A DNA stretch of 64,000 nt from Chlorocebus sabaeus (GCF_047675955.1 NC_132910.1:115241143-115305142); one strand, 5' to 3'. Shown: positions 1-10,330, counted from the first letter of the stretch. Translations and numbers: made by a program. The notes: generated by a model not told the origin, from the sequence alone.

Positions 1-130
1 ATGTGCGTCAAATCAAAGAGGCTAAACTTCATGTTTAGTTGACTATTTAGGAATAAAGACAAATCAAAAAGCAAAACTTCAGTGGAGACAAAATGCCAGA
101 GCTAGAGATGCCAGAGAAACACAACTGCAC

Positions 131-176
131 CCCACACAGACGCAGACACAGACATAGACACAGACACACACACACT
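131..176. repeat. (CA/GACA)n simple repeat
   Basis: A short run of CACA and GACA units ('cagacacagaca' and 'cacacacaca') seen directly. It explains the His/Arg-rich conceptual peptide across this stretch, which is not a real protein. Confidence 0.8.
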
Positions 177-296
177 TCCAGAAATTTCCAGGAATTACAT
201 ATTTGCTTTAAAAAAAATGGATTCAAATCAAACTTATCTGTATCTATTCTAGCTCTTAAGGATTTATGTTACATAAGAATGGTTAAAAAAATAAAA

Positions 297-500
297 ATAG
301 TAGCTAACATCTGTCAAGAGCCTGCATTGTTATTTAATCCTCAGAGTTACAGAAGGTCAGTTGCTTCATAGCTATTTTATAGAAAGGGAAACTAAGAAAG
401 GTTCAGTAAGATCACAAAAATAGGAAAGGGCAATGAGGAATCTTATCTCAATTGGACTCCAAAGTTTGTGGGTTTAACTCTGCTTAGCCTGAACAAGACC
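297..500 (-). repeat. MIR SINE fragment (minus)
   Basis: Order of words matches the reverse complement of a MIR: 'gtagctaacat', then 'tatttaatcctcag', 'tattttatagaaagggaaact', a run resembling 'gatcacaaa', and 'gactccaaagtttgtg'. Heavily diverged, as expected for a pre-eutherian tRNA-derived SINE. Boundaries are approximate. Confidence 0.6.
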
Positions 501-504
501 AGCG

Positions 505-1545
505 AAGAGCACAATCATTTTCCTAAAATGTATAAGAACCATCAGTCAACAAGAGGAACAAATCTTCTCACCTATTCAGAGACAGATTCAGAAAAAATTA
601 GCGAGCACTTTGGGGAGGAATTTTTGTCTCCATATCAGCAATTTCAGCCACTAGATCTTTCCAACTGTGGAACTGCCTAGGATATAAGGCAGAGGTTGGA
701 TGAATGATCATATGACAAAAATACCATGAGAGATGTGGGAGATGGGGTGAGGTGGGAGCTGGTGATTTTCAGGCTCCATGAAAGCCTAACATTCTATAAA
801 CCAAAAATCTTTATCAAAAAAATAAATTTTCTTTATCTTTTTTTCTGAGTTCTGTGTATATATGACCAGAGTTTTTAGACTATTAGATAGATATCTGATT
901 CTAAACCCAATTTCCACTTCTGACTTTCTTTAAGCTACAAATGGCATTATTCAAGTTTTATGTTATTATTTTAACTCCAGCAGGAAAAAATGATGAAGAA
1001 TATACTCAAATGTTTTTTGCATAAACTATTCCTAAGCTAGATTATCCCATCTTTGAATGTGTTCAATTTGGCATCAGTCCCCAGAATTTCATAAAATGTA
1101 CCCAATAATTTTTGGAATAGAATCAAATGCATGAATATCCAATAGAAAATTTATTTGTCCTTATGGTATAAGAATTCTTCTTAAGTAACTATGATCTGCG
1201 TAGTTGAAGGTGGCCTTAAAATTAATGAAGCCTGGGATAGCCCTGGAAGAAATCCCAGTCTCTCTTGGATGGCTGTAGAGGAACATAAAATTTTGCTCAA
1301 CCATAAAATGATTATGCATAAATTCAACCTACTCAGACTCACTCCTCAACAAAAAACATTAAGAGAATCTTTAAGGATCATTACAAGCATCAAAAGGAAG
1401 ATGAGGTCATGATTTTAAATATATTTTTCCTCATAATTTTCAATCACTTCTGTATCAGGAAGATTCATACACCAATGGCTCTTCTTCCTGGCAAAGCTAC
1501 AATGGAATATATCCATGTACATACATGTGTGCATGCATCATGCAT
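505..1545. other. Unassigned AT-rich sequence
   Basis: No recognised repeat or gene. Small ORFs here (the largest encode about 70-98 residues) show no recognised domain or codon bias and look like chance. A short 'catgtgtgcatgcatcatgcatgtg' style alternating purine-pyrimidine patch lies near 1518-1545, at the edge of the RT relic described next. Confidence 0.5.
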
Positions 1546-1549
1546 GTGT

Positions 1550-1890
1550 ATATTTCTTACAAGATATTCATTGTATATTCCATTAGCATTTAATGCATTT
1601 TTTGCTTTTTACAATTGGGTCATAAATCTCACTGATGGATATGGAATTGAGGTCACTCTTGATGCTCTGTGTAGCAAAGTCAATCATACCCGGAGGGTCA
1701 GCTAATACTGTTCTTCATGGCTTGTTCAGGAGAACTTTGAAATAAGACATCCATCTGTCTGGAATGTCAGCATTTTCGGCATACAGACTTCCCTTTTCAT
1801 CATCAGTAAGGATACAGCCCTGGGAGCGTTATTTTTTTGCTAAGTAGAGTAAACTCTTCATGGTCCACTGCACTAAATGGTGTCTTCTCA
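1550..1890 (-). pseudogene. Ancient LINE reverse-transcriptase relic, RTE-like
   Basis: Reading the minus strand and allowing frame changes, this stretch gives in order 'TPFSAVDHEEFTLLS', 'TDDEKGSLYAENADIPDRW', 'RWMSYFKVLLNKP', 'MIDFATQSIKSDLNSISISE' and finally 'KNALNANGIYNEYLVR'. The order resembles the start of a non-LTR retrotransposon RT: an RW..(Y/H)F..LLN segment, then an E(V/I)..AI..(L)KN..A.G(I)..E(Y/I)L fingers motif. The LLN-P spacing is more like RTE-clade LINEs than L1 ('KKSPGPDGF') or L2/CR1. Several frameshifts and stops are present, so it is a dead relic. A decayed processed pseudogene of an unknown gene is the alternative. The family call is from motif memory only. Confidence 0.45.
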
Positions 1891-2235
1891 CGAATGATAT
1901 TTTCGGTAGGTCATCCATTCACTGCCTTCTGTAAATATTCAGAAAATAGCTGTCAGCAATCACTTGAGTCAATGGAAGTTTCTGATTAATGGGAAAAGTT
2001 GAGTGAGCCATGCCTAGCCTATTCATCTTTTACTGTAGTGCTATCAAAAAGAAAAACAACTTTAATAGATTGGATTTCTTGTAGAAAGTATTACAGTTAC
2101 ATTTGGTTGATAATTAGGTTTGTGGGCCCCCAATCATCTGATTTTGATTTAACCATATGTCTAACATGATTTAACATGTTAAATCATTGTAAAACACATT
2201 TGTTAATATTTTTACTTAATAAATAACCACTTGTT

Positions 2236-2415
2236 GAACATATGCTGTATGCTAGAGAGTAGTCTAAGGGCTTAAAATGTATTATGAGGTATAACCTTCG
2301 TTAAACTTTAGGAAAGAGATAAGTATAGTATTTGGGCTCACTGTACAAATGAGAAAAATGAGGCGTAGTTAAGTTCTAGACTTATTCTAAGTCATATAGC
2401 GAGTAACAGAATACT
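2236..2415 (-). repeat. MIR SINE fragment (minus)
   Basis: Contains the MIR-type series in reverse complement: 'cacttgttgaac', 'ctaagggcttaaaatg', 'ttatgaggtat', 'tgtacaaatgagaaaaatgag' and 'agtcatatagcgagtaacag'. Old and diverged; ends approximate. Confidence 0.7.
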
Positions 2416-2845
2416 TGTGGTGACATATGCATATTTTCATACTACTTTAGTAAGTAATGAATTTTATAACCACATTTCCAGTCATAAATAAGAAAAACAA
2501 TCCACTATCAACAGGAGTGAATAAAAAAATACTGTACATACTTGTAATTATGACAATTATTAACATCAAATAATCACAGGAAAAATATTTACACCAATGT
2601 CAATTTTTAAACACGGAATTTAAAAGGAGTTGTTCACTACAATTATAACTGTGCAAAATAGACATTTATGTGGAAAAAATGGAAAAGAATATTAATAAAG
2701 AAAACTATATGGGTAATGTTATTTTAGTTTTTTCAAATTTCCCTTAATGTTGTTATTGCATTGTTTATGCAATGAAAATTACTCAAGTTAAAATTGCTAA
2801 AGTAAAAAATCACATTGGTTAACAATTTTTATATGATTCAAATTA
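2416..2845. other. Unassigned AT-rich sequence
   Basis: No recognisable gene or repeat family. Contains homopurine/AT-rich stretches only. Confidence 0.5.
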
Positions 2846-2892
2846 TTATATATACACACACATATTTGCATACATATGTATATATACACACC
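2846..2892. repeat. TA/CA dinucleotide tract
   Basis: Alternating 'tatatacacacacat' and 'tatatatacacac' segments immediately upstream of the MLT1 LTR. An imperfect microsatellite. Confidence 0.7.
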
Positions 2893-4242
2893 CAACTGAA
2901 TTATGTCCCCCACCGAATTCATATGAGGCTTTGTTCCCTATTGTGATGGTATTTAAAGATGGCAAGTTAGGATTAGATGAGGTCATGAGGATGAGACCCT
3001 TTTGATGGGACTAGCGGCTTTATAAGAAGTGAGGGGAGCAGAGAAAGAGAGAAACAAGTAACCTTCTCTGAACAGACAGCCTACAGAATGGGAGAAAAAT
3101 TTTGTAATTTATCCATCTGACAAAGATCTAATATCCAGAATCTACAAGGAACTTAAGCAAATTTCCAAGAAAAAAATGCATTAAAAAGTGGGCAAATGAC
3201 ATGAACAGATACTTCTCAAAAGAAGATATTTATGCAGCCAACAAACATATAAAAAAAAGTTCAACATCACTGATCATTAGAGAAATGCAAATCAAAACCA
3301 CAATGAGATACCATCTAATGACAATCAGAATGGCAATTATTAAAAAGTCAGGAGACAACAGATGCTGGGGAGGCTACAAAGAAACAGGAATGTTTTTATA
3401 CTTAGTGGGAACATAAATTAGTTCAACCACTGTGGAAGACAGTATGGTGATTCCTCAAAGACCTAGAACCAGAAATACCATTTGACCCAGCAATCCCATT
3501 ACTGGCTATATACCCAAAGGAATAGCAATCATTCTATTACAAAGATACACGTTTGCATATGTTCATTGTAGAACTATTCACAATAGGAAAGACATGGCAT
3601 CAACCCAAATGCCCATTAATGATAGACTAGACAAAGAAAATGTGGTACATATACACCATGGAATACTGTGTAGCCATAAAGAGGAATGAGATCATGCCCT
3701 TTGCAGGAACATGGATGGAGTTGGACGCCATTATCCTCAATAAACTAATGCAGGAACAGAAAACCAGACACCACATGTTCTCACTTATAAGTGGGAGCTG
3801 CACAATGAGAACAGATGGACATAGGGAGGGCAATAGTACATACTGGGCCCTGGGGCCTGTTGCAGGGGGCAGAGAGAGGAAGAGCATCAGGATAAATAGC
3901 TAATGCATGCTGGGCTTAATACCTAGGAGACAGGTTGATAGGTGCAGCAAACTACCATGGCACACATTTACCTGTTAAACAAACCTACACATCCTTCACA
4001 TGGATCCTGGAGTTTAAAATATGATAAAATTTTTTAAAAGAAATTACTTTCTCTCTACCACGTGAGAAGCAAGAAGGCAGCCATCTGCAGGCCAGAAAGT
4101 GGGCCCTTACCAGAAACCAAATTTTCCAGGACTTTGATAGTGGACTTCCCAGCCTTCAAAACTGTGAGAAACAAATGTCTGTTGTTACGTCACCCAGTCT
4201 ATGGCATTTTCTGACAGCATTGCAAGGAGACTTATATGGTAG
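2893..4242 (+). mobile_element. MLT1-type MaLR solo LTR, split by an L1 insertion
   Basis: The left part (about 2893-3069) holds 'ctgaattatgtcccccacc', 'aattcatatg', 'gatgaggtcatgagg' and 'cctttataagaag' variants. The right part (about 4041-4242) holds 'cacgtgagaagcaagaagg', 'gccatctgca', 'ccagaaaccaa', 'cttcccagcc', 'aactgtgagaaa' and 'cacccagtctatgg'. That is the known order of an MLT1 LTR (ERVL-MaLR class). The two halves are one LTR interrupted by the L1 piece at 3070-4040. No internal retroviral coding region is visible, so this is a solitary or isolated LTR. It is a regulatory relic with no evidence of activity. Confidence 0.8.
3070..4040 (+). mobile_element. 5'-truncated L1 (ORF2 C-terminus plus 3' UTR), nested in MLT1
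   Basis: Plus-strand L1 starting inside ORF2 and ending in an A-rich tail near 4015-4040. The ORF2 C-terminal region is readable in pieces: 'MNRYFSKEDIYAANKHIKKS' and 'IREMQIKTTMRYHL' at 3201-3416, then 'YIYTMEYCVAIKRNEIM' at 3640-3903. The 3' UTR has 'gggcttaatacctaggaga' and 'ttgataggtgcagc', typical of older primate L1P elements. Flanking repeats 'aagtaaccttctct' (3056-3069) and 'aaattactttctct' (4041-4054) agree at 11 of 14 positions and look like a decayed target-site duplication. Confidence 0.85.
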
Positions 4243-4244
4243 AT

Positions 4245-4849
4245 AAATACATAAATATTCTGAAAGGATGTACAGTAAACTGTTAAGACTATTTACTTCT
4301 GAGGAACATTAATGAAAATTTTAGAAAGAAGGATAAGATCTTTTTATTTCATTTTATGTCAATCTTGTATAATGTTTGAAATTTTAATGAAGTGAGTATA
4401 TTCATTTTACTTGAAACAGAGAAAATCAAATGTATTAGTGATGGGATAATGATTATCTCTTATCTTTGCTTCCCTTTGTTGGGTAGCTACAATGGAATAT
4501 TAATAGTTTAAAACTTCTTGGCACAAAATAGATGCTCAAAAAGTGTATTTCTCGATCAAACAAAAATATGTTGTTTTAATGTAGTGACTTGTGCCTATGT
4601 AGCATTTCCAGTGATTTTTCGATAGTAGACCCTGTGTGTTATATATGATGTTCCTGTTGGCATTTTGTCACTGCCTTTCTTAATAACTTCAGACTTTGCA
4701 ACAGAAACCACAGCAAGACAAATGAGCTCCAGGGGCAGAAGAGGGGTTGTTAGCGGGAAAGGCAGTCCTGAAAGAAAACAAAGCTGGCTCAAGTTAGGCC
4801 ATGAAAGGGCCTTCTTGCTGTGTAATTTGACAAATGTGGCCACACGTGA
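4245..4849. other. Unassigned intergenic-type sequence
   Basis: No repeat or gene recognised. Two ORFs of about 80 codons on opposite strands overlap near 4595-4922; neither has a recognisable motif, and the second runs into the poly-T of the next insertion. Confidence 0.5.
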
Positions 4850-4867
4850 CTCAAGTAGTTATTTCTT

Positions 4868-5064
4868 TTATTTATTTATTTATTTATTATTTTTTTTTTG
4901 TATTTTTTTTTTTATACTTTAAGTTCTAGGGTACATGTGCACAACGTGCAGGTTTGTTACATATGTATACATGTGCCATGTTGCTGTGCTGCACCCATCA
5001 ACTCGTCAGTACCCATCAACTCGTCATTTACATCAGGTATAACTCCCAATGCAAGCCTTCCCCC
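4868..5064 (-). mobile_element. Very short young L1 3' end (cercopithecid-type)
   Basis: Minus-strand L1 3' terminus: interrupted poly-T (4868-4915) followed by 'actttaagttctagggtac' and 'gcaggtttgttacatatg'. The 18-bp direct repeat 'ctcaagtagttatttctt' flanks it perfectly (4850-4867 and 5065-5082), proving a single target-primed insertion of about 200 bp including the tail. The block 'cccatcaactcgtca' occurs twice (4994-5008, 5012-5026), and the same duplication is seen in the L1 at 38857-39208, so it is a subfamily trait. I associate this 3' UTR with Old World monkey L1s. Confidence 0.9.
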
Positions 5065-5166
5065 CTCAAGTAGTTATTTCTTAACCAAAATTAAGAAGCA
5101 AAAGAAAGAGAAAAGGGAAGGGGTAGAGGAGAAGAAGATAAGAAGGAAAAATATAATTTGTATATA

Positions 5167-5511
5167 CAATCATGCCACACATAACCATGTTTTGGTCAAC
5201 GATGAACTGCATACAGGAAGGTGATTCCATAACATTATAATACCATACTATTACTGTATGTTTCCTATGTTTAGACATGTTTAGATATGTAAACATTTAC
5301 CATTGTGTTGCAATTGCCTGCAGTATTCAGTACAGTAATATGTTATACAGGTTTGTAGTCTAGGAGCAATAGGCGATACCGTACAGCCCAGGTGTGCAGT
5401 GGGCTATATCATCTAGGTTTGTGTAAGTATACTCTATGATGTTTTCACAATAAAATAGCTCAATGATACATGTCTCAGAACATGTTCTTGTCATTAAGTG
5501 ATACATGATCG
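5167..5511. mobile_element. 345-bp MITE, Tigger/MER2 group
   Basis: Begins 'caatcatgccacacataacc' and ends with sequence whose reverse complement starts 'cgatcatgtatcactt', giving imperfect terminal inverted repeats. TA dinucleotides sit immediately outside both ends (5165-5166 and 5512-5513), as for Tc1/mariner-type insertion. The interior carries the recognisable run 'gtttgtagtctaggagcaat' and 'catctaggtttgtgtaagta'. Non-autonomous; no ORF. The subfamily name is uncertain. Confidence 0.75.
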
Positions 5512-5513
5512 TA

Positions 5514-5875
5514 TATAAGTATGTGAGCAAGAGTATATTATGTAAAAAATAAAAAGTTCTTAAATACATACAAATGTATGTGTATAAAATTTAGAGATGC
5601 ATAGTCATCTATCAAATGAATATGGCACAAAAACGAGCGTCTTCACGTCCTACGGACAAAACTCAAATGCACATAAATTGATACATTTTAGTCACAGTCA
5701 CTCTATACCCTTCCAAACTATCCTTTGGTTTGTGATTACAATTATGATTATGTCTTGAGAGTAAATGTTTGCCTTGTTTTCCTTGCAGAATACCTGTTTT
5801 CTCAAAATATGTCAGTTATGTTTTGTCAATTTGATAATATAGACAAAATAATAACATTTTTCTACCACTCTAAAA
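5514..5875. other. Unassigned AT-rich sequence
   Basis: Nothing recognisable; no ORF of note. Confidence 0.5.
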
Positions 5876-5879
5876 TGTG

Positions 5880-6080
5880 TTGAGATTAAAAAGTATTTTC
5901 ATGCACATCTTTCCATTTGGTGATCACAGCCTCCTTCTGAAGAAATCAGGTTCTCTATTACCTCTTTGTCATAGACCAGAAATTTAAATGGGTCCATCAT
6001 TGCATAACAGGCAGGGAGCAGAGTTGTGACAAGAATCTAGATAGGTTGACTTCAGATCTAGCCTTTTTAAATTCTGTTAT
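5880..6080 (-). repeat. Probable MIR fragment (minus)
   Basis: Weak match to a reversed MIR: 'cacagcctccttctgaag', 'ctattacctctttgtcatag', 'gaccagaaatttaaatggg', 'cagggagcagagttgtgac', 'gacttcagatctagcc'. Strongly diverged; ends approximate. Confidence 0.45.
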
Positions 6081-6120
6081 GGGGGAAATTCCACAATGGT
6101 TTTAGAAAAAAAGAGAATGA

Positions 6121-6420
6121 GGCCAAGTGCGGTGTCTCACACTTGTAATCCCTGCACTTTGGTAGGCCAAGGCAGATGGATCACCTGAGGTCTGGAGTTC
6201 GAGACCAGCCTGGCCAACATGATGAAATCCTATCTCTGCTAAAAATACAAAACAGAGTGTATGGTGGTGTGCGTGTGGTGGTGTGCACCTGTAATCCCAG
6301 CTACTTGGGAGGCTGAGGCAGGAGAATCACTTGAACCCGGGAGGCAGAGGTTGCAGTGAGCTGAGATTGCACCACTGCACTCCAGCCTGGGCAACAAGAG
6401 CAAAACTCCACCTCATAAAC
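6121..6420 (+). mobile_element. AluS
   Basis: Complete dimeric Alu, with 'cacctgaggtctggagttcg' and 'ccagcctggccaacatg' marking an AluS (Sx-like) left arm. The right arm contains a 14-bp tandem duplication, 'gtatggtggtgtgc' followed by 'gtgtggtggtgtgc' (6259-6286), replacing the usual 'attagctgggcg' segment. The tail is (ATAA)n. Diverged flanking repeats 'aagagaatga' and 'aaagaaatga' are possible target-site duplications. Confidence 0.9.
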
Positions 6421-6424
6421 ATAA

Positions 6425-7175
6425 ATAAATAAAAGAAATGAAAAAGAAAACTAGAGAAGGAAGATGCTCTAGGGAGAAGAGCATCTCCTGAGTCTCTTAC
6501 TGTTATATTATTGAATTTCTCAACAGTTAGCCAGCTGAAACCATAAATAGCTTTATCTTATTCTACAAAAGCAGCATTTTATCTTTTTTTCCCTCTATAC
6601 TACACGCACTTGGTAATTAGAAATTTCATATTTAAGCCAATTAACCCAATAAAAAACATTTCAGCCCTAGTTTAAAGTTTAGAAGCCACAGGATAGGGTA
6701 CTAACATCATTTTGCATGTTTAAAGGTTCATAGAATTGACTTTAAATGACCCAAATGAATCTTCTAGCACATAGAGAAGTAGAAGAGTTCATTAGAGCGG
6801 GAATGTATAATGGTTAGTGAAGCAACATTTTTAACAGCTGAAGCTTATATGATTACAAGTCCCTTTCTTTTATGAAAATGACCAATTAGCAGCAGGCTAT
6901 TTTATCAAGCTGGAAACACAGGCTTGCTTGGTTTTTCCATTTTAATGAAAGGGAAAAGATGGAGCTTAAATTTGAGTTTAATGGCCTGCAAATTTCCACC
7001 CTCATTTTGTAGCATTGACGTTTAGCCCAAGAAAGGATAGGTGTATTTCTGGAAACTGGTTTCACTCCCTTCATACAACCAGAGGCTCAGGGAGGAGGTG
7101 CCATAACAGTCCTCTAAGAAGATTGAATTATTCTGCTTTTTCCCTTCAATTCCTACATTTCCAGCAGGAAATTGG
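6425..7175. other. Unassigned sequence
   Basis: No gene or repeat recognised. Confidence 0.5.
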
Positions 7176-7179
7176 AAAA

Positions 7180-7580
7180 CAATGAAAAGCCAAAGCTTAA
7201 GGTGAACTATACAATCCTATCACAGTAATTGGGTCCTGATTTCAGGAAGCAGATGCTGAGACTGAGTTAGACATATAAAAGACTTATTGGTGGTGAGACC
7301 TACGAAGGTAAAAGGTAGGAAGCAGCATCAATCAAGGGGAGCCATGAGACAGCAGGAACAAAAACCATTCATTAAAGAAATCGCATTTAGGTAGAAATGG
7401 TTCCACAGTCTTGCTCAGTCATTGGCTGGGCTTACCTCAAGAATAGAATGACCTTAACTCAAAAGCTGAGACAGACCTGAAGAAGTTAATAACAGGAGGC
7501 TGTCAGCTGGCCACCCTCCTTCTTGAATGGGGACCTGTGTGGCTCATCTCTGTGTCTTCCACACATGGTAAATCCCTACT
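7180..7580. repeat. Possible ancient LTR-like element, unassigned
   Basis: Richer in G+C than its surroundings, with phrases such as 'aaaagacttattggtggtga', 'aggaagcagcatcaatca' and 'gctcagtcattggctgggct' that I associate with old LTR copies in mammalian genomes. I cannot assign a family or boundaries, and no TG...CA ends are clear. Confidence 0.3.
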
Positions 7581-7642
7581 GGTTACCTTAAAGATACAGC
7601 TGTTATATTGATTTTGGTTGTACATTTGTTATGTGTAATATA

Positions 7643-8963
7643 TGAAAGGGCTTCAAAAGGTTTGCGGAAAACATGGAATTACAAGATAAAAATGTAAACT
7701 TTATTTCGCAACATAAGCCCCATCAAGTTTAGGATACTTTTGTAAGTGATGATAACAGCCATTTAGTTCATCTTGAAAGAACCAAGCATCCTAGTAATTT
7801 AACCATGTCAATGCAGTCTTTCTTACATTGTTAACTGAAGAAAAATGGGTGTCCTTTAAAGATTTTCAAAAATCAAGAAACTAAAAGAAGTCAGAAGCCA
7901 AATAAGGACTGTAAGACAGATTCCTAATCATTTATCATTGTAACTCTCTCAGAATTACCCTTGTGGGTGAGAGGAATGAGCAGGTACATTGTCATGATGG
8001 AGAAGGAATTTATGATTAAGTTTTCTTAGGTATTTTTCTGCTAAAGCTTTGATTCTCATTCTCAAAACACTCATAGTAAGCAGATGGTACTGTTCTTTGG
8101 CCCTGCAGAAAGTCAACAACAAAATGCCTTGAGCATCCCAAAAAACTGCTGTCATGACCTTTGCTCTAACTGGTTTACCTTTGCCTTGACTGGACCATTT
8201 TCATCTCTTAGTAGCCACTGATTTGATTGTGCTTTGTCTTTAGGATCTTACTGGTAAAGCAATGTTTCATTTCCTGTCATAATCCTTCAAAGAAATACTT
8301 CAGGATCTTGATCCCACTTATTCAAAATTCAAATAAAATTTCTGCTCTTGTCTGCAGCTGATCTGGGTACAATAGTTCGAGCACCCTTTCCATAATGTGG
8401 AAAGTTTCTCCTTTCCACCATAAAGTGGAAAGTTTGCTCACCTTTAACTTTTTAGTCAGAATTTTGTAAGCTGAATCAACTGAGATGTCTACAGTGTTGG
8501 CCTTTCTGTTGTGAATCATCAGTCCTCTTCAATTAGGTAATGAACAAGATTAATTTTTCCATCACAAATTGATGTGGATGGTCTGCTGCTGCAGGTTTCT
8601 GTTTCTTCTCCAACATCATCAGACCCCTTCTTAAGATGAGTTATTTATTTGTAAACTGCTACCCTTTTTGGAACGTCGTCCCTATAAATTTTTTATAAAG
8701 TATTAATGATTTCGCCATTCTTCCACCCAGGCTTCAACACAAATTTGATGTTTGTTCTTGCTTAAATTTTAGCAGAATTCATGTTGTCCTGAAAGGGGCT
8801 CTTCTCAAACTGATGTTGTATCCTTCTTGGTGCCTTAAACTAGATCCTGTTCGGGCATGTTGTAACAGGTGGTATGAGTTTATTTTAGCATAAAAAAAAT
8901 ATGAATTCCATACATAGTTGTTTTATAATGTGAACTTTCCATGAACTTTTTGAAGACCCCTCG
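7643..8963 (-). mobile_element. Full-length Hsmar2-like mariner
   Basis: About 1.3 kb bounded by terminal inverted repeats: the right end reversed reads 'cgaggggtcttcaaaaagtt' and the left end reads 'tgaaagggcttcaaaaggtt'. TA target duplications lie just outside (7641-7642 and 8964-8965). The TIR matches the start of Hsmar2 as I remember it, an irritans-type mariner that amplified in early primates. The transposase lies on the minus strand and is degenerate (see separate entry). Orientation is set by the coding strand. Confidence 0.85.
7800..8890 (-). pseudogene. Degenerate mariner transposase
   Basis: DD34D transposase remnants read in order on the minus strand: 'DSAYKILTKKLKVSKLSTLW', 'YPDQLQTRAEILFEF', 'TGNETLLYQ' followed by a stop, 'MTAVFWDAQGILLLTF', 'KFLLHHDNVPAHSS' and 'YSPYLASDFF'. 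Three points of decay are visible. The first triad aspartate (family form TGDETW) reads as N near 8269-8274. The SPD motif reads SPY, though the following catalytic-position D in 'SDFF' and the D of HHDN remain. A tandem duplication of about 28 bp (8387-8437) inserts extra residues before YPDQLQTRAE. Multiple stops confirm it is dead. Confidence 0.8.
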
Positions 8964-8965
8964 TA

Positions 8966-10316
8966 TAAGGGCAAAAGTGATGATAATTTGAAGAAAGACA
9001 AATGTTCATCCATTTCATCATAAGAAGTCATTTAATCAATTTTTTATCATAAATCTACAGTAACATGTACCTTACCCTGAATACGTCAAATTGCTTAGGA
9101 ATAAAAACATCACAGAGAAAAAGGACTAGAATGTGTGTATTGAGAAGCATGTCTAAATATACTGAATAAATTATAGACCAAGTTGGAATTAGGCCTATCT
9201 GGAGAATCACACAGTTAAAAGTCTTACCAGGCAGGAAAGTTGAACCTTCTGAAAGTCCCACTGCAGTGGTGGCATTTAGCCTGGTCATACACTGTATGGA
9301 TGGCTCTGTTCCATACACAAGATAAGACCATGTCACTTCCTGACACCATCCTCTGCCACAAAGATTACTCTGTGATTGGTCATTGTTTATTGCAAAGGAC
9401 TCTATAGAAGTCATTTCTCATCTGCTTCAGTATAGTCTGTTTATACAATATTCAACAATTTAAAAGCATAAAAAAACTTAATTATTAACACTTGGTGGCT
9501 ACTTAATGAATTGACTTGAAATGAAATTTTAATATCTATAATATTTAAAATGAGGCCTCATTGAACATCCTACTGGGAAGCTGAGAAAAATTTTTAAATC
9601 TAAGTCTAAATTAACAAAGAATTAAAGAGGGTAGCAAAAAAGTAAATGACGATCAGGGACATTTGGGGGCAAGTGAAATACTGTTTGGGATTAAAATATG
9701 TAACAATAAGTAAAGGGAGTTAAAAATGAAACACAGACACTCCAGAATGCAGCTATGAACAGTTTATCCAAATGTGATAAAATATTGAAACAAGTATCAT
9801 CCATGCTTCCCTCTTTTGTTCCTCATCTTTATCCGTTCTTTTGACCATCCTACCATGCTGGACACTCAAAGCCTCCACGTTACACATTACAACACCTACT
9901 CAAGTCTGAATAGTTCACCCTTCCCTTAGCAAAACTCTTTCCAAATCTTTCCATAACCTGGCACACTAACTGAACACCAGTGCATTAACACAAGGAAACA
10001 AGTAGTTGTTTCATGGTAGAAGGTTCCAGGTTAAAAGAGCCTCTTCAATTACAGTAACAGAGTGTAAGGATATCATACACTAAAGATATCATAGGATGGT
10101 CTTAGGCAATATTCTCCCACTAAGAGTACACTTCTCAGGTAAGTTTATAGAATGGTGCAAAAAATTATCTATTTACAGTTGGCCCTGACACCAGGGCACC
10201 AATAGTACTCATATCTCAATAAAGTGCAAAATGCCACACAACTCCTCCTGTTCTACCCTTTTAGTTCTAACATATAGAATTAGAACAACCCGATTAGGTA
10301 GATCAATTGTTTAAAC
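8966..10316. other. Unassigned sequence
   Basis: No repeat recognised. It contains the longest ORF outside clear repeats (minus, 9055-9414, 119 codons), which shows no domain, signal peptide or family resemblance and is most likely chance. Confidence 0.5.
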
Positions 10317-10330
10317 AAAAGGATCTGCTC

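Noticed and set aside
93..371. His/Arg-rich ORF as a metal-binding peptide
   Set aside because: Created by the CA/GACA simple repeat at 131-176 and then a MIR fragment.
9055..9414. 119-codon minus-strand ORF outside recognised repeats
   Set aside because: No domain, no compositional shift, no splice context. A single ORF of this length is expected by chance in 64 kb.
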